From NCBI GenBank assembly GCA_964343805.1, contig CAYFLR010000089.1:1-16794 (forward strand): DNA of 16,794 nt. The letters run 5' to 3'. Both the position numbers and the translations under genes were made by a program. Position 1 is the stretch's first letter; each line of letters begins with the position of its first letter. The notes under the pieces were generated by a model, which saw only the letters and a list, made by a program, of their open reading frames with translations, made no database searches and was not told the origin of the DNA. Shown here piece by piece: positions 1-6,919 of this stretch. This stretch comes from CAYFLR01 sp964343805. Its GTDB lineage: Bacteria; Bdellovibrionota_B; Oligoflexia; CAYFLR01.

Positions 1-125
1 TAAGCAATCTGGTTTAACGAATGGGTTTGAAAAAAACTTTGGAGGATTCGGAATAATATCGTCTTGTTTGAAGGCTCTGATTTTAGAAATGTGAAACAAA
101 TGTGAAACAGCTATGAAAAAGACAC
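1..125. other. No clear gene; possible 3' end of an upstream plus-strand gene
   Basis: I see no complete gene here. Plus-strand frame 2 is open from the window edge to a TGA at 92-94 (about 30 codons), so this could be the tail of a gene entering from the left, but its short peptide is not recognisable. An 11-base tandem repeat, aaatgtgaaac, lies at 87-97 and 98-108. Confidence 0.25.
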
Positions 126-163
126 AAAAAAACCGGATGCCTAATTTCTCAAGTATCCGGTTT
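126..163 (-). terminator. Rho-independent terminator of the tRNA gene
   Basis: Inverted repeat with 9-base arms: aaaccggat at 130-138 and atccggttt at 155-163, with a 16-base loop. Read on the minus strand, the stem is followed by a run of T (complement of the A run at 126-132). It lies 17 bases beyond the 3' end of the minus-strand tRNA, the expected place for its terminator. On the plus strand the T run is short, so it would work poorly in that direction. Confidence 0.8.
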
Positions 164-179
164 CTCTGCATAATTTTAA

Positions 180-252
180 TAGCTAGGGGCAGGATCGAAC
201 TGCCGACCGCACGATTATGAGCCGTGTGCTCTACCTACTGAGCTACCTAGCC
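180..252 (-). tRNA. tRNA-Met (CAT anticodon), probably elongator
   Basis: The reverse complement folds as a full 73-base cloverleaf. The acceptor stem GGCTAGG pairs with CCTAGCT (G1-T72 wobble), positions 8-9 are TA, the D stem is GCTC/GAGC, the anticodon stem CACGG/TCGTG encloses loop CTCATAA (anticodon CAT), the T stem GGCAG/CTGCC encloses TTCGATC, and the discriminator is A73. CCA is not encoded: the bases after A73 read TTA. The first pair can form and the anticodon stem lacks the three G-C pairs of initiators, so this is not tRNA-fMet. Elongator Met is the better call; an Ile tRNA with lysidine-modified CAT cannot be excluded by eye. Confidence 0.93.
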
Positions 253-268
253 CTAAATTGAACCCCAT

Positions 269-296
269 ATATTATTTATAAAGGTGTTTTTGTCAA
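269..296 (-). promoter_or_regulatory. Promoter of tRNA-Met
   Basis: On the minus strand a perfect -35 TTGACA (complement of 291-296) is followed, after 16 bases, by TAATAT (complement of 269-274). Transcription would begin near 262, leaving a leader of about 10 bases. The bases after the -10 read GGGG (complement of 263-266), a GC-rich discriminator like those of stable-RNA promoters under stringent control. Confidence 0.7.
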
Positions 297-374
297 GAAA
301 AATCCCTGTTTTTGAATAGAATTTAAGAGAGAGCCCTGGGGTTCTTGGGTGAAATAGTTAGGTTCTATGTGATT

Positions 375-2138
375 CTACTTGCTGGGAGAGAATAATTTTA
401 GGGTTTGGTTTTCAATTTTATAGCAAGATTGGACGAAGGGGAGGATCCTATTCGAGTGAGTTAAAAAGATAGTAGGGGTTTCGGGAAACATTTGAGAAAT
501 ATTGTTGATTATAATCTTTGTGGTTTCGGCATCGAGACCTGCGGTCAGTTCATCAAACAATATTAGCTTGGGTTTTGAAAGAAAAAGGCGGCTGAGGGCA
601 AAGCGTTTCTTCTCCCCAAAGGAAAAATTGGATATCTGGTTACTAATTGTAGCTTTTAAGGGAATATCCTCTTTTTTTCGCCTTGGAAAAGTCTGTTTTA
701 AAGCATGGTAAATCTTGTTATGTGATTTTTCATCCTCTACCCCAAGGGTGATATTACTTTCAATACTTGAAGAAATGAGGGTGTCCTCTTGAGGGAGTAT
801 GAAGCAGTTTCTACGTAAGGTGTGAGGGTGTATAAACTTAGTTGAAATATCATTTAAATAGATATTCCCCTGATCGGCATGGTAATAACCCAAAAGAATA
901 TCAACCAGTGTGGACTTGCCGCTTCCACTGTCGCCAAATATAGCAACTTTTTCGCCCTTACTTACAGTGAGGTTTAGATTTTTAAATATTTGCTGGTTTG
1001 TATTGGGGTAGGAAAATGAAAGATCTTCTACTTTCAGTTCCCAAGACTTTTCATTTAGCCTTGAATTGTCATTATTTTCTTTGAATTCATGTTGTGATTT
1101 TGAATCGGGCCAAATACCACGAGGAATAGAAAACTCCGTTTCCTGCTTCATAATGTCACTGTACCTTTGAACTGAAACTGCAGTACTGGGAAAATTGATG
1201 AGGAACTGAATGATGTTTAAAAGAGGACTGCCAAAAAGAGCTTGAAGGCTGATAAATGCCAGTAAAGTACCGGTGGTAATGTGGTTTTGAAAGACAAGCC
1301 AGGCACCCAACCATAAAATGGCGAACTGTGTAAGGTTCTCCACTAGATTACAAGTATTGGAGGAGAATTTAAAATAGATGAATGCACGGATAATTTTTTT
1401 TCTTAGTTTGAATAAGGATTGCTGAACCAGGTTGAGTAGTTTCATCTCGGTGGTGGTATTTTTGTATATGGGGATATCACTGATTGAATCAGAAATGACA
1501 CCGAGTACCTCTTCATGTTGCTGTTTTTGTTCTTTAGAAACCCGGGCGATGGGATTGGACAGAGTATAAATAATGAGTATCTGAATGAGAGTTCCAACTA
1601 AAATGCAGATGGCCAAAGGAATCGACATATAGATCATGGCAATAAAAGCAAAGAAGGCGGTGAAAAGATTAATCACTAACATAGTGATACTATCCACCAC
1701 TCCCTCATGAATGGTTTCTGAGTCGTAGAACAGGTTGTATATAATTTCACCAGAGTTCTTTTGATTAAAAAATTTGAGAGGAAAATGAAAAACCGTTTTT
1801 AGAAGTTCTACTTTTAAATTAATTGAGAATTTTTCTGCTGTGGAAACCAATAAAAGTTGTAATAGAAAATTGAGTCCAAAAAGTGAAAAGGCAATGACCA
1901 CCAAAATTCCCAGTAAGGTACTGAGCATATTGGTCTGTTTGGCTAAGATGATGTCATCAATGATGTAGCGAGTTAAAAAGGGGTCAATAAGTGTTGCTGC
2001 TGAGGTAATAAGAGATAGAAGAAGAATGACACTTAAATTGCCTTTGTATTCTCTTATAAAGAATTTGAGGATCCTTACAAAGTGAGGAAAGAAGGGGTAT
2101 TTAGATCTTTTCGCATTTTGTGTAGTCAGAGGGGGCAT
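375..2138 (-). CDS. ABC exporter, fused membrane and ATPase domains (type I fold)
   Basis: A 587-residue half-transporter expected to work as a homodimer in the inner membrane, exporting an unknown substrate with ATP. The N-terminal half (about 20-325) has the usual six hydrophobic segments of an ABC exporter. The ATPase domain (about 367-587) has an aromatic A-loop Y377, Walker A GDSGSGKST at 402-410, Q-loop Q450, Walker B LILFDE at 525-530, D-loop AGLD at 533-536 and switch H561. The signature is FSFGE (505-509) instead of LSGGQ, so it is degenerate. There is no C39 peptidase domain at the N-terminus. It is the third gene of a leftward operon, 15 bases after the platform gene stop. AAAGG lies directly against the ATG, too close for a good ribosome site, so translation may be coupled to the gene upstream. 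The substrate cannot be told; toxin, peptide or lipid export are all possible. Confidence 0.9.
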   Translation of the reverse strand: MPPLTTQNAKRSKYPFFPHFVRILKFFIREYKGNLSVILLLSLITSAATLIDPFLTRYIIDDIILAKQTNMLSTLLGILVVIAFSLFGLNFLLQLLLVSTAEKFSINLKVELLKTVFHFPLKFFNQKNSGEIIYNLFYDSETIHEGVVDSITMLVINLFTAFFAFIAMIYMSIPLAICILVGTLIQILIIYTLSNPIARVSKEQKQQHEEVLGVISDSISDIPIYKNTTTEMKLLNLVQQSLFKLRKKIIRAFIYFKFSSNTCNLVENLTQFAILWLGAWLVFQNHITTGTLLAFISLQALFGSPLLNIIQFLINFPSTAVSVQRYSDIMKQETEFSIPRGIWPDSKSQHEFKENNDNSRLNEKSWELKVEDLSFSYPNTNQQIFKNLNLTVSKGEKVAIFGDSGSGKSTLVDILLGYYHADQGNIYLNDISTKFIHPHTLRRNCFILPQEDTLISSSIESNITLGVEDEKSHNKIYHALKQTFPRRKKEDIPLKATISNQISNFSFGEKKRFALSRLFLSKPKLILFDELTAGLDAETTKIIINNISQMFPETPTIFLTHSNRILPFVQSCYKIENQTLKLFSPSK

Positions 2139-2153
2139 CCTTTGGTTGCAAGT

Positions 2154-3279
2154 TTAGTTTAATAAATCATAAAAATGAAATAAATATGGACCTAATATTA
2201 GCATAAAAGTGAGAGGAAATAGAAAAAGAAGTTGATAGAGCATAAATAGAATGGGAATCCGGCTAAAATATTGCCTTTGGTATTCTTTTATACAGTTTTG
2301 AATTGCGAGTGAAAGATTTTCTAAGGGTGATGTGATAGAAGTTCCCTGCTCCCAATGGATAGTTAGCAAGTTCGTAAGGAGCTGGGTAAACATGGGAGCA
2401 TGGGCTGGTAATTTTGGAGTGAAGAGGTTCCCCTTAAAAAGAAAACCCCTTTCTGTCGTTAACTTGGTATCAATGTGTAAATAAACTGCATGCTGCCAGG
2501 CTTGATATGGCGATTCTTTGAGTAGTTTATAATTAAGCTCTAAAACCTCAGATAAGGGGGATCCCGCTTGGCAGATGACCTTGATTCTCTGAAGTAGATC
2601 TATGGTTTTATAAAGAGGAGCCAGAGCAGGTGGATATAGGCATTTCTTTTTTATTAGGTTAAAAAGAAGATAGTGTCCCAACTGGGCTGCTACCCATGAT
2701 AAAAATAGGGTGAACCCTATCGTCGACTTTAAGTAGGGGAAGGTTGCTTCAGAGTTTTGAATTAATGCAAATAAGAGAAATGAAAGGCCCAGTAGGAAAA
2801 ATAGGTAATATTGAATCATTAAGCGTTCTAAGTGGGGCTTGATAAAACGATGTTGATTAAGACTATTTTGAAGATTTTGAAGAACCATTTGAAAGGTAGA
2901 AGTGAGAGATCCTCCGATGGAAATATGCTTCTTTAAAATAAAAAAAAGAGGGTCAATTTCTTTAATCTGATGCTCCTTGAAGAAGAGAAGGAACTCCTGC
3001 AAACTGCATTTGGATGATAAATTCCATGCTTTGAGCTCATTTTGGAAAAAGGTACTCATTTGGCTATGGGCAAATTCTGGATTTTGATTGAAGCTGAAAT
3101 GAGCCTGCAATAGAGCAAGATAGTGGATTAAAAACTCATAGCCATTAATCAGANNNNNNNNNNCAGATTAAAAGGGTGGGGTGGGGACTTTCTATTAGAG
3201 CTGAAATAGCTTATTAAGGCCACTGCAAAGTAAAGAGCTATGAGTGTTACCAGATCTGACCAGTTTAATAAATTTTCAT
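2154..3279 (-). CDS. TadB/GspF-like type II/IV secretion platform protein (interrupted by an N gap)
   Basis: I reconstruct one gene across the N run at 3154-3163. Its ATG (complement of 3277-3279) overlaps the TGA of the ATPase gene as ATGA. The first about 40 codons encode a membrane helix (LVTLIALYFAVALISYF) and stay open to the gap. Beyond the gap the main frame is open right up to the Ns, so a TTG near 3110 is not the true start. The part after the gap has a helical domain with the T2SSF-type ISIGGSL pattern, two adjacent membrane segments, a second helical domain with an EQGTSI pattern and a C-terminal membrane helix, as in TadB/TadC or GspF. Such proteins form the inner-membrane platform driven by the secretion ATPase encoded just upstream. 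The ten Ns do not preserve frame, so the real gap length must differ from ten or the gene is damaged. Confidence 0.65.
3154..3163. other. Assembly gap (10 N)
   Basis: Ten Ns lie inside the platform gene. Both flanks are open in frames belonging to the same gene, but a gap of exactly ten bases would put them out of phase, so the number is probably a placeholder. Confidence 0.95.
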
Positions 3280-4208
3280 TCATCATCAGGTAGTGTGAGT
3301 ATCTCCTTTACAAATCGGTGGCCTTTGGAGTTTTGCTTACAGAGTACAACGGCTTGGATATTGCTTTTAACTAGATGCATTGCAGTTTGATATTGGATAT
3401 TTTTATTATAAATGGAGACCATAAGGGCTAGCTTCTCCAGTGCTTCAGTTGCACTGTCTGCATGCAAAGTTACCATGGATCCACTATGGCCTGTATTTAA
3501 TAACTGCATGAGGGCTACTACTTCCTCACCACGGCATTCACCCATAATGATCCTCTGAGGTCGGAATCTGAGAGATTTTTGTAAGAGGGTATTTAGTGAA
3601 ATTTCTTCCGTCTCAGAATGGGAGCTACTCCGGGTTATAAGATTAACTCCATTGACAGAATTTAAATTGATTTCCAGACTTTCTTCCAGGCATATGATCC
3701 TCTCATGGGGGGAAACCTTCGCTACCATTTGAACCAGAGCATTTAGTAAAGTTGTTTTTCCGCTTGAGGTGGCACCACAGATAAGGATGTTCTTACGTTT
3801 TAAAAGCAACTTTTTGAGTTGATGGAACTGCCCTTCTTGCAGGAAGGAATCTTCTTGCAATTTATTGAGGCAGTAGTATTGGGTTTGATTTTTCCTTAGA
3901 GAGATCGCAATCCCAAGTGGGCTAATGGGAGGGATGACAGCAGATAGTCTAACTTCATTATCTAATACTGCTTCTAGGATGGGATTCGTATAGTCAAGAG
4001 TTTTACCCATTTTCAAAATAATACTTCGTAGCTCTTGCAGGACTTTTTGGGGAGTCAAATGAAAGCATGTTAAGGGTTCAATCACTCCATTTTTTTCCTG
4101 GTAAAGAGATCCACCGGGATTGAACATAACCTCTTGAATGTCTCTCTCTGTTAGGAGATAGTTAAGCAATTCATTCATGCTCCATTTACACTGCACAAGG
4201 TATGCCAA
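3276..4208 (-). CDS. CpaF/TadA-type secretion ATPase
   Basis: A 310-residue cytoplasmic hexameric ATPase of the VirB11/CpaF (PulE-TadA) family that powers assembly or export through type IV-pilus-like systems. Walker A is GATSSGKTT at 145-153; the Asp-box region IICLEESLEI is at 171-180; the Walker B region RIIMGECRGEE is at 219-229 (usual form GEVRGGE); the His box HSGSMVTLHA is at 241-250. It is shorter than typical CpaF (over 400 residues), with little before the N-terminal sensor-like domain. The TTG start is favoured because GGTGA (complement of 4216-4220) lies seven bases upstream and a TAG stop directly precedes it. An ATG ten codons later (complement of 4176-4178) has GGAG only one base away. 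It is the first gene of the operon and overlaps the platform gene by ATGA. No pilin or secretin lies beside it. Confidence 0.88.
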   Translation of the reverse strand: MAYLVQCKWSMNELLNYLLTERDIQEVMFNPGGSLYQEKNGVIEPLTCFHLTPQKVLQELRSIILKMGKTLDYTNPILEAVLDNEVRLSAVIPPISPLGIAISLRKNQTQYYCLNKLQEDSFLQEGQFHQLKKLLLKRKNILICGATSSGKTTLLNALVQMVAKVSPHERIICLEESLEINLNSVNGVNLITRSSSHSETEEISLNTLLQKSLRFRPQRIIMGECRGEEVVALMQLLNTGHSGSMVTLHADSATEALEKLALMVSIYNKNIQYQTAMHLVKSNIQAVVLCKQNSKGHRFVKEILTLPDDE

Positions 4209-4215
4209 CTAATAA

Positions 4216-4220
4216 TCACC
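4216..4220 (-). promoter_or_regulatory. Ribosome binding site supporting the TTG start of the CpaF-like gene
   Basis: The minus strand reads GGTGA, then seven bases, then TTG (complement of 4206-4208). This spacing favours the TTG over the internal ATG. Confidence 0.45.
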
Positions 4221-4235
4221 CATCTATTCTAGTGA

Positions 4236-4264
4236 ATTAGATTAACACATAATTATTGCTACAA
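4236..4264 (-). promoter_or_regulatory. Candidate promoter of the secretion ATPase-platform-ABC operon
   Basis: On the minus strand TTGTAG (complement of 4259-4264) and TCTAAT (complement of 4236-4241, five of six matches to TATAAT) are 17 bases apart. Transcription would start near 4229, giving a leader of about 20 bases before the TTG start. The -35 is weak. Confidence 0.4.
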
Positions 4265-4278
4265 AATTTTAAGTGCGG

Positions 4279-4322
4279 AAGAGTCTTATTCTCAATCTGA
4301 GATGATCAAAAATGAGACTCTT
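4279..4322. repeat. Nested inverted repeat in the divergent intergenic region
   Basis: Outer arms aagagtct (4279-4286) and agactctt (4315-4322) are perfect 8-base complements around 28 bases. Inside lies a second small palindrome, tctca-atc-tgaga (4290-4302). It sits upstream of the promoters of both divergent operons, so it may be an operator rather than a terminator. This is inference from position only. Confidence 0.4.
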
Positions 4323-4363
4323 TGATACGCTGTTAATCCTTACCGTCTAAGATGAGCCATTAC

Positions 4364-4392
4364 TTGTTATTTATAGAATAATATTGTAGAAT
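4364..4392 (+). promoter_or_regulatory. Promoter of the Glt/Nfs-like operon
   Basis: TTGTTA (4364-4369), 17-base spacer, TAGAAT (4387-4392). A start near 4399 gives a leader of about 110 bases before the first gene. The leader contains a small palindrome, cccaa-t-ttggg (4443-4453). Confidence 0.55.
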
Positions 4393-4495
4393 TAGCTGAA
4401 GCTCAAATCCAGTTTTAGACCAATTTAGGCTATCAGTTTGTTCCCAATTTGGGGAGATTGGTTCATCCTGGATCAAGTTATTTTATGCTTAGAAT

Positions 4496-4500
4496 AGGGA
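4496..4500 (+). promoter_or_regulatory. Ribosome binding site fixing the TTG start at 4508
   Basis: AGGGA lies seven bases before the TTG at 4508-4510. An in-frame TAG at 4490-4492 rules out any start further upstream. Confidence 0.6.
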
Positions 4501-4507
4501 TTCTCCA

Positions 4508-5299
4508 TTGTATAGTTTTAAAAAGAACAGACAGTTTGTCCAAAAGAGCTTTTTCTATTTAATACTTATTGCTCAATTTTTATTCTATTTTGAAAACCTA
4601 TGGGCAGCCTCTAGAAAAAATCGCACTACCAAGGATTTTTATAAAAAGAATGAAGTAAGGGTAATCCGTGAGAGGTTTTTCCAAAAGAAATACCGGCTGG
4701 AGTTAGGCCTATATGGTGGCGGAGTCATGAACTCCTCTTTCACTAATAGTTTGACTGGCTCTTTGGCTGTGGCTTTTCACTTAAATGAGTATGTGGGACT
4801 CGAAGTTTTAGGGTCACTGGCCACCACCTCCTTTAATTACGATTATGATTCCCTTTTTAATGAGTTTCGCATTTTTCCTCAGATTATAGAAAGTGAGAAC
4901 TATTTTGCAATGAATATGCTTTTTACTCCTGTTTATGGAAAGGCTATTTCTGTTCCGGGTATCATTGCCTATTTTGATACTTTTATTGCCATTGGTGGAG
5001 GTATGGGCAATCTCGGTGTTACTAAGCCGGTCAATGAAGGGAGTGAAGCTCATCAAAAGGGTTTAAGTAATGTTCAATATAGTTACCTCATTCCGTTACT
5101 CAACTTCGCCGGGGGTCAACGAGTCTTTCTCAATAGAAAGTTTAGTTTAAAATGGATGCTCTCTGATGCCATGTATCTCTATCCAGGCTATAAACTTGAT
5201 AGTCATGTGGAGAAGCAGAGAGATGGATACGTGCAAGATACAGAATACAGTTTCTTTCATAACCTCACTCTTTTAGTGGGTTTAAGTTACTTCTTCTAA
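4508..5299 (+). CDS. Outer-membrane beta-barrel protein (GltA/GltB/NfsA/NfsB-like position)
   Basis: A 263-residue exported protein. The N-terminus (about 1-34) is a signal peptide: basic stretch KKNRQFVQKS, hydrophobic core FFYLILIAQFLFYF, likely cleavage near LWAA. The mature part alternates polar and hydrophobic residues with many Gly and aromatics (for example LGLYGGGVMNSSF) and ends in aromatic FF, as outer-membrane barrels do. It resembles the outer-membrane barrel family common in Myxococcus-type genomes. The start is TTG, supported by AGGGA, the in-frame stop just upstream and the signal peptide. It is the first gene of the operon, followed 20 bases later by a TPR gene. By analogy with Glt/Nfs it would be the outer-membrane part of the complex. 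Family membership is inferred from pattern and context. Confidence 0.7.
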   Translation: MYSFKKNRQFVQKSFFYLILIAQFLFYFENLWAASRKNRTTKDFYKKNEVRVIRERFFQKKYRLELGLYGGGVMNSSFTNSLTGSLAVAFHLNEYVGLEVLGSLATTSFNYDYDSLFNEFRIFPQIIESENYFAMNMLFTPVYGKAISVPGIIAYFDTFIAIGGGMGNLGVTKPVNEGSEAHQKGLSNVQYSYLIPLLNFAGGQRVFLNRKFSLKWMLSDAMYLYPGYKLDSHVEKQRDGYVQDTEYSFFHNLTLLVGLSYFF

Positions 5300-5319
5300 C
5301 CTCTTCCAAACAGGTGGTT

Positions 5320-6917
5320 ATGCGCTTTAACTTTGGAAAACAGATAAAATGGCTTTTAATTGTTTGGCTTCCCTTGGTGGCTTTCTTAGAATTGAACGCC
5401 GGAATTAATCCTAATAAACTTTTTAAAAAAGGGAAAAAGCAGATATCCAAAGAAGACTATATGTCAGCTGCTTTAACCTTTCATCGAATTGTATCAAATA
5501 CCAGACCCTCCATGAATAGTGCCAGTGGTGACATGCACTTTAGGGCTATGTATGCTTTNNNNNNNNNNCTGAAGCTCTTTATGAGCTGGACCTTTATTTT
5601 AGTGCCGCTTCATATTACCGAGAGATCATTCGTAAATCCCGCTCGACCAATTTAAAGAAAATAGCGGTGTCAGGTTTAAACCGGGTGAACCGGAGAGTCT
5701 CTTTAGGATCAAAGTATGTGGCCCATATTTTTCATGGAAAGGTAAATGGACGTAGTGTAGCTGGAAAAGATAGAGGTTTTTACTATTATCATGTGGGACT
5801 CTACATGTTTAGTAATGAAGTGTATAGTCAAGCCTACTCATACTTCCGTAGAGTTGACAGTGATTCTCATTATTACTTAAATGCGCTTTACTACCTCGGC
5901 ATTTTAAATCTTCTGCGTGGCAAATATTCCAATTCTGAGCATCAATTTAAGAAAGTATTGAGCAGATTATCCCGGAAATTAAAGAAAAAGAAAAAACGCT
6001 ATTTTACTTTGAGAGAGATGACTCATCTCAACCTAGCCCGGCTCTATTATGAAACCAACAAGTTTCGAAAAGCCATCAAACACTACTCCAAAATTGAAAA
6101 AGATTCAGACAATTGGCTGACCGCCATATTTGAAGCCTCTTGGGCCTTTTTTAGAATGGGAAAACATAATAACACCTTGGGCAATATCCATACCGTGATC
6201 TCTCCTTTTTTTGAAAATAGGTTTTATCCTGAAAGCTATGTTTTGCAGAGTATCACCTTTCTCTACCTTTGCTTTTTTAATGAGTCAAAAACCGCCTTAC
6301 TGAATTTTAAGGCGAAGTATAATCCAATTTATAAGGAGCTAAAAAGAATTCAAGCGGATTATCGAGGCCGTCCATTGCAACTCTATAATTTGGTGAGAAG
6401 GTACAAAAGGGAAAAAAGAACCGAATATCGAAAAGCCAATCAGGTGATAGATCAGCTCAGTCGAATTAACCACTTTAAAGAAACTTATCAACTGGAAAAG
6501 CAAGTCAGAGATGAAATGGAACTGGTGAGAGATATGCCTCGCCGATTCAGACGTTCTCGTCTTTATGATAAAATTAAGACCGGCCTCAAAGGATGGAAGC
6601 TTGCTTCTATGCAAAGGTCGGGTAAGTCTTTGTTAGCTGAGCTAAAGTATTACAAAGCCTATCTAGAGGATTTAAGCGATCAAGGTCAATTTATCACTCT
6701 TCAGTTGATGGAAGGTAAACTGGATATTTTGAATCGTTCTATGGTTCGCGAAAAACAGAAAGAATATAAGCAGGAAGTCTGGGGAGAGGGAATGAAGTCT
6801 CTCCGCCTCAAATCAGTTCATGAATATTGGCCTTTTGAAGGTGAATATTGGGAAGATGAACTGGGTGGCTATGTGTATAATGTGGCGAGTAAATGTAATC
6901 AGTCTAGGAAAAAATAA
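5320..6917 (+). CDS. Exported TPR protein, GltC/NfsC-like position (interrupted by an N gap)
   Basis: I read this as one gene across the N run at 5559-5568. The 5' part has a signal peptide (RFNFGKQIKWLL, then a hydrophobic core, cleavage near LNA) and one helix pair. After the gap, the frame used by the long 3' part is open right up to the Ns and reads EALYELDLYFSAASYYREII, a TPR-like helix pair. A start near 5667 would therefore be artificial. TPR-like pairs follow, such as ALYYLGILNLLRGKYSNSE and HLNLARLYYETNKFRKAIKH; the last third is basic and helical without clear repeats. ATG 5320 is preferred over GTG 5314, although AGGTGG (5312-5317) is only two bases away. It lies between the barrel gene and the larger TPR gene (two bases before the latter), the place of GltC/NfsC, a periplasmic TPR protein thought to link outer-membrane and periplasmic parts. 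Confidence 0.7.
5559..5568. other. Assembly gap (10 N)
   Basis: Ten Ns lie inside the GltC-like gene. Reading straight through ten bases shifts into a wrong frame that stops at 5655. The correct downstream frame starts with codon 5571-5573. The gap length is therefore probably a placeholder rather than a true frameshift. Confidence 0.95.
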
Positions 6918-6919
6918 TA

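Noticed and set aside
333..348. Small inverted repeat agagcc/ggttct after the ABC gene as a terminator
   Set aside because: The stem is six pairs with a wobble, and no T run follows on either strand, so the support is too weak.
502..711. Plus-strand open frame opposite the ABC ATPase domain
   Set aside because: The minus strand here encodes conserved Walker B and signature motifs, so the plus frame is a shadow.
5571..5655. C-terminal part of a 113-residue frame after the N gap
   Set aside because: It is the wrong frame created by the ten-N placeholder; the next frame carries the TPR-like sequence that continues to 6917.
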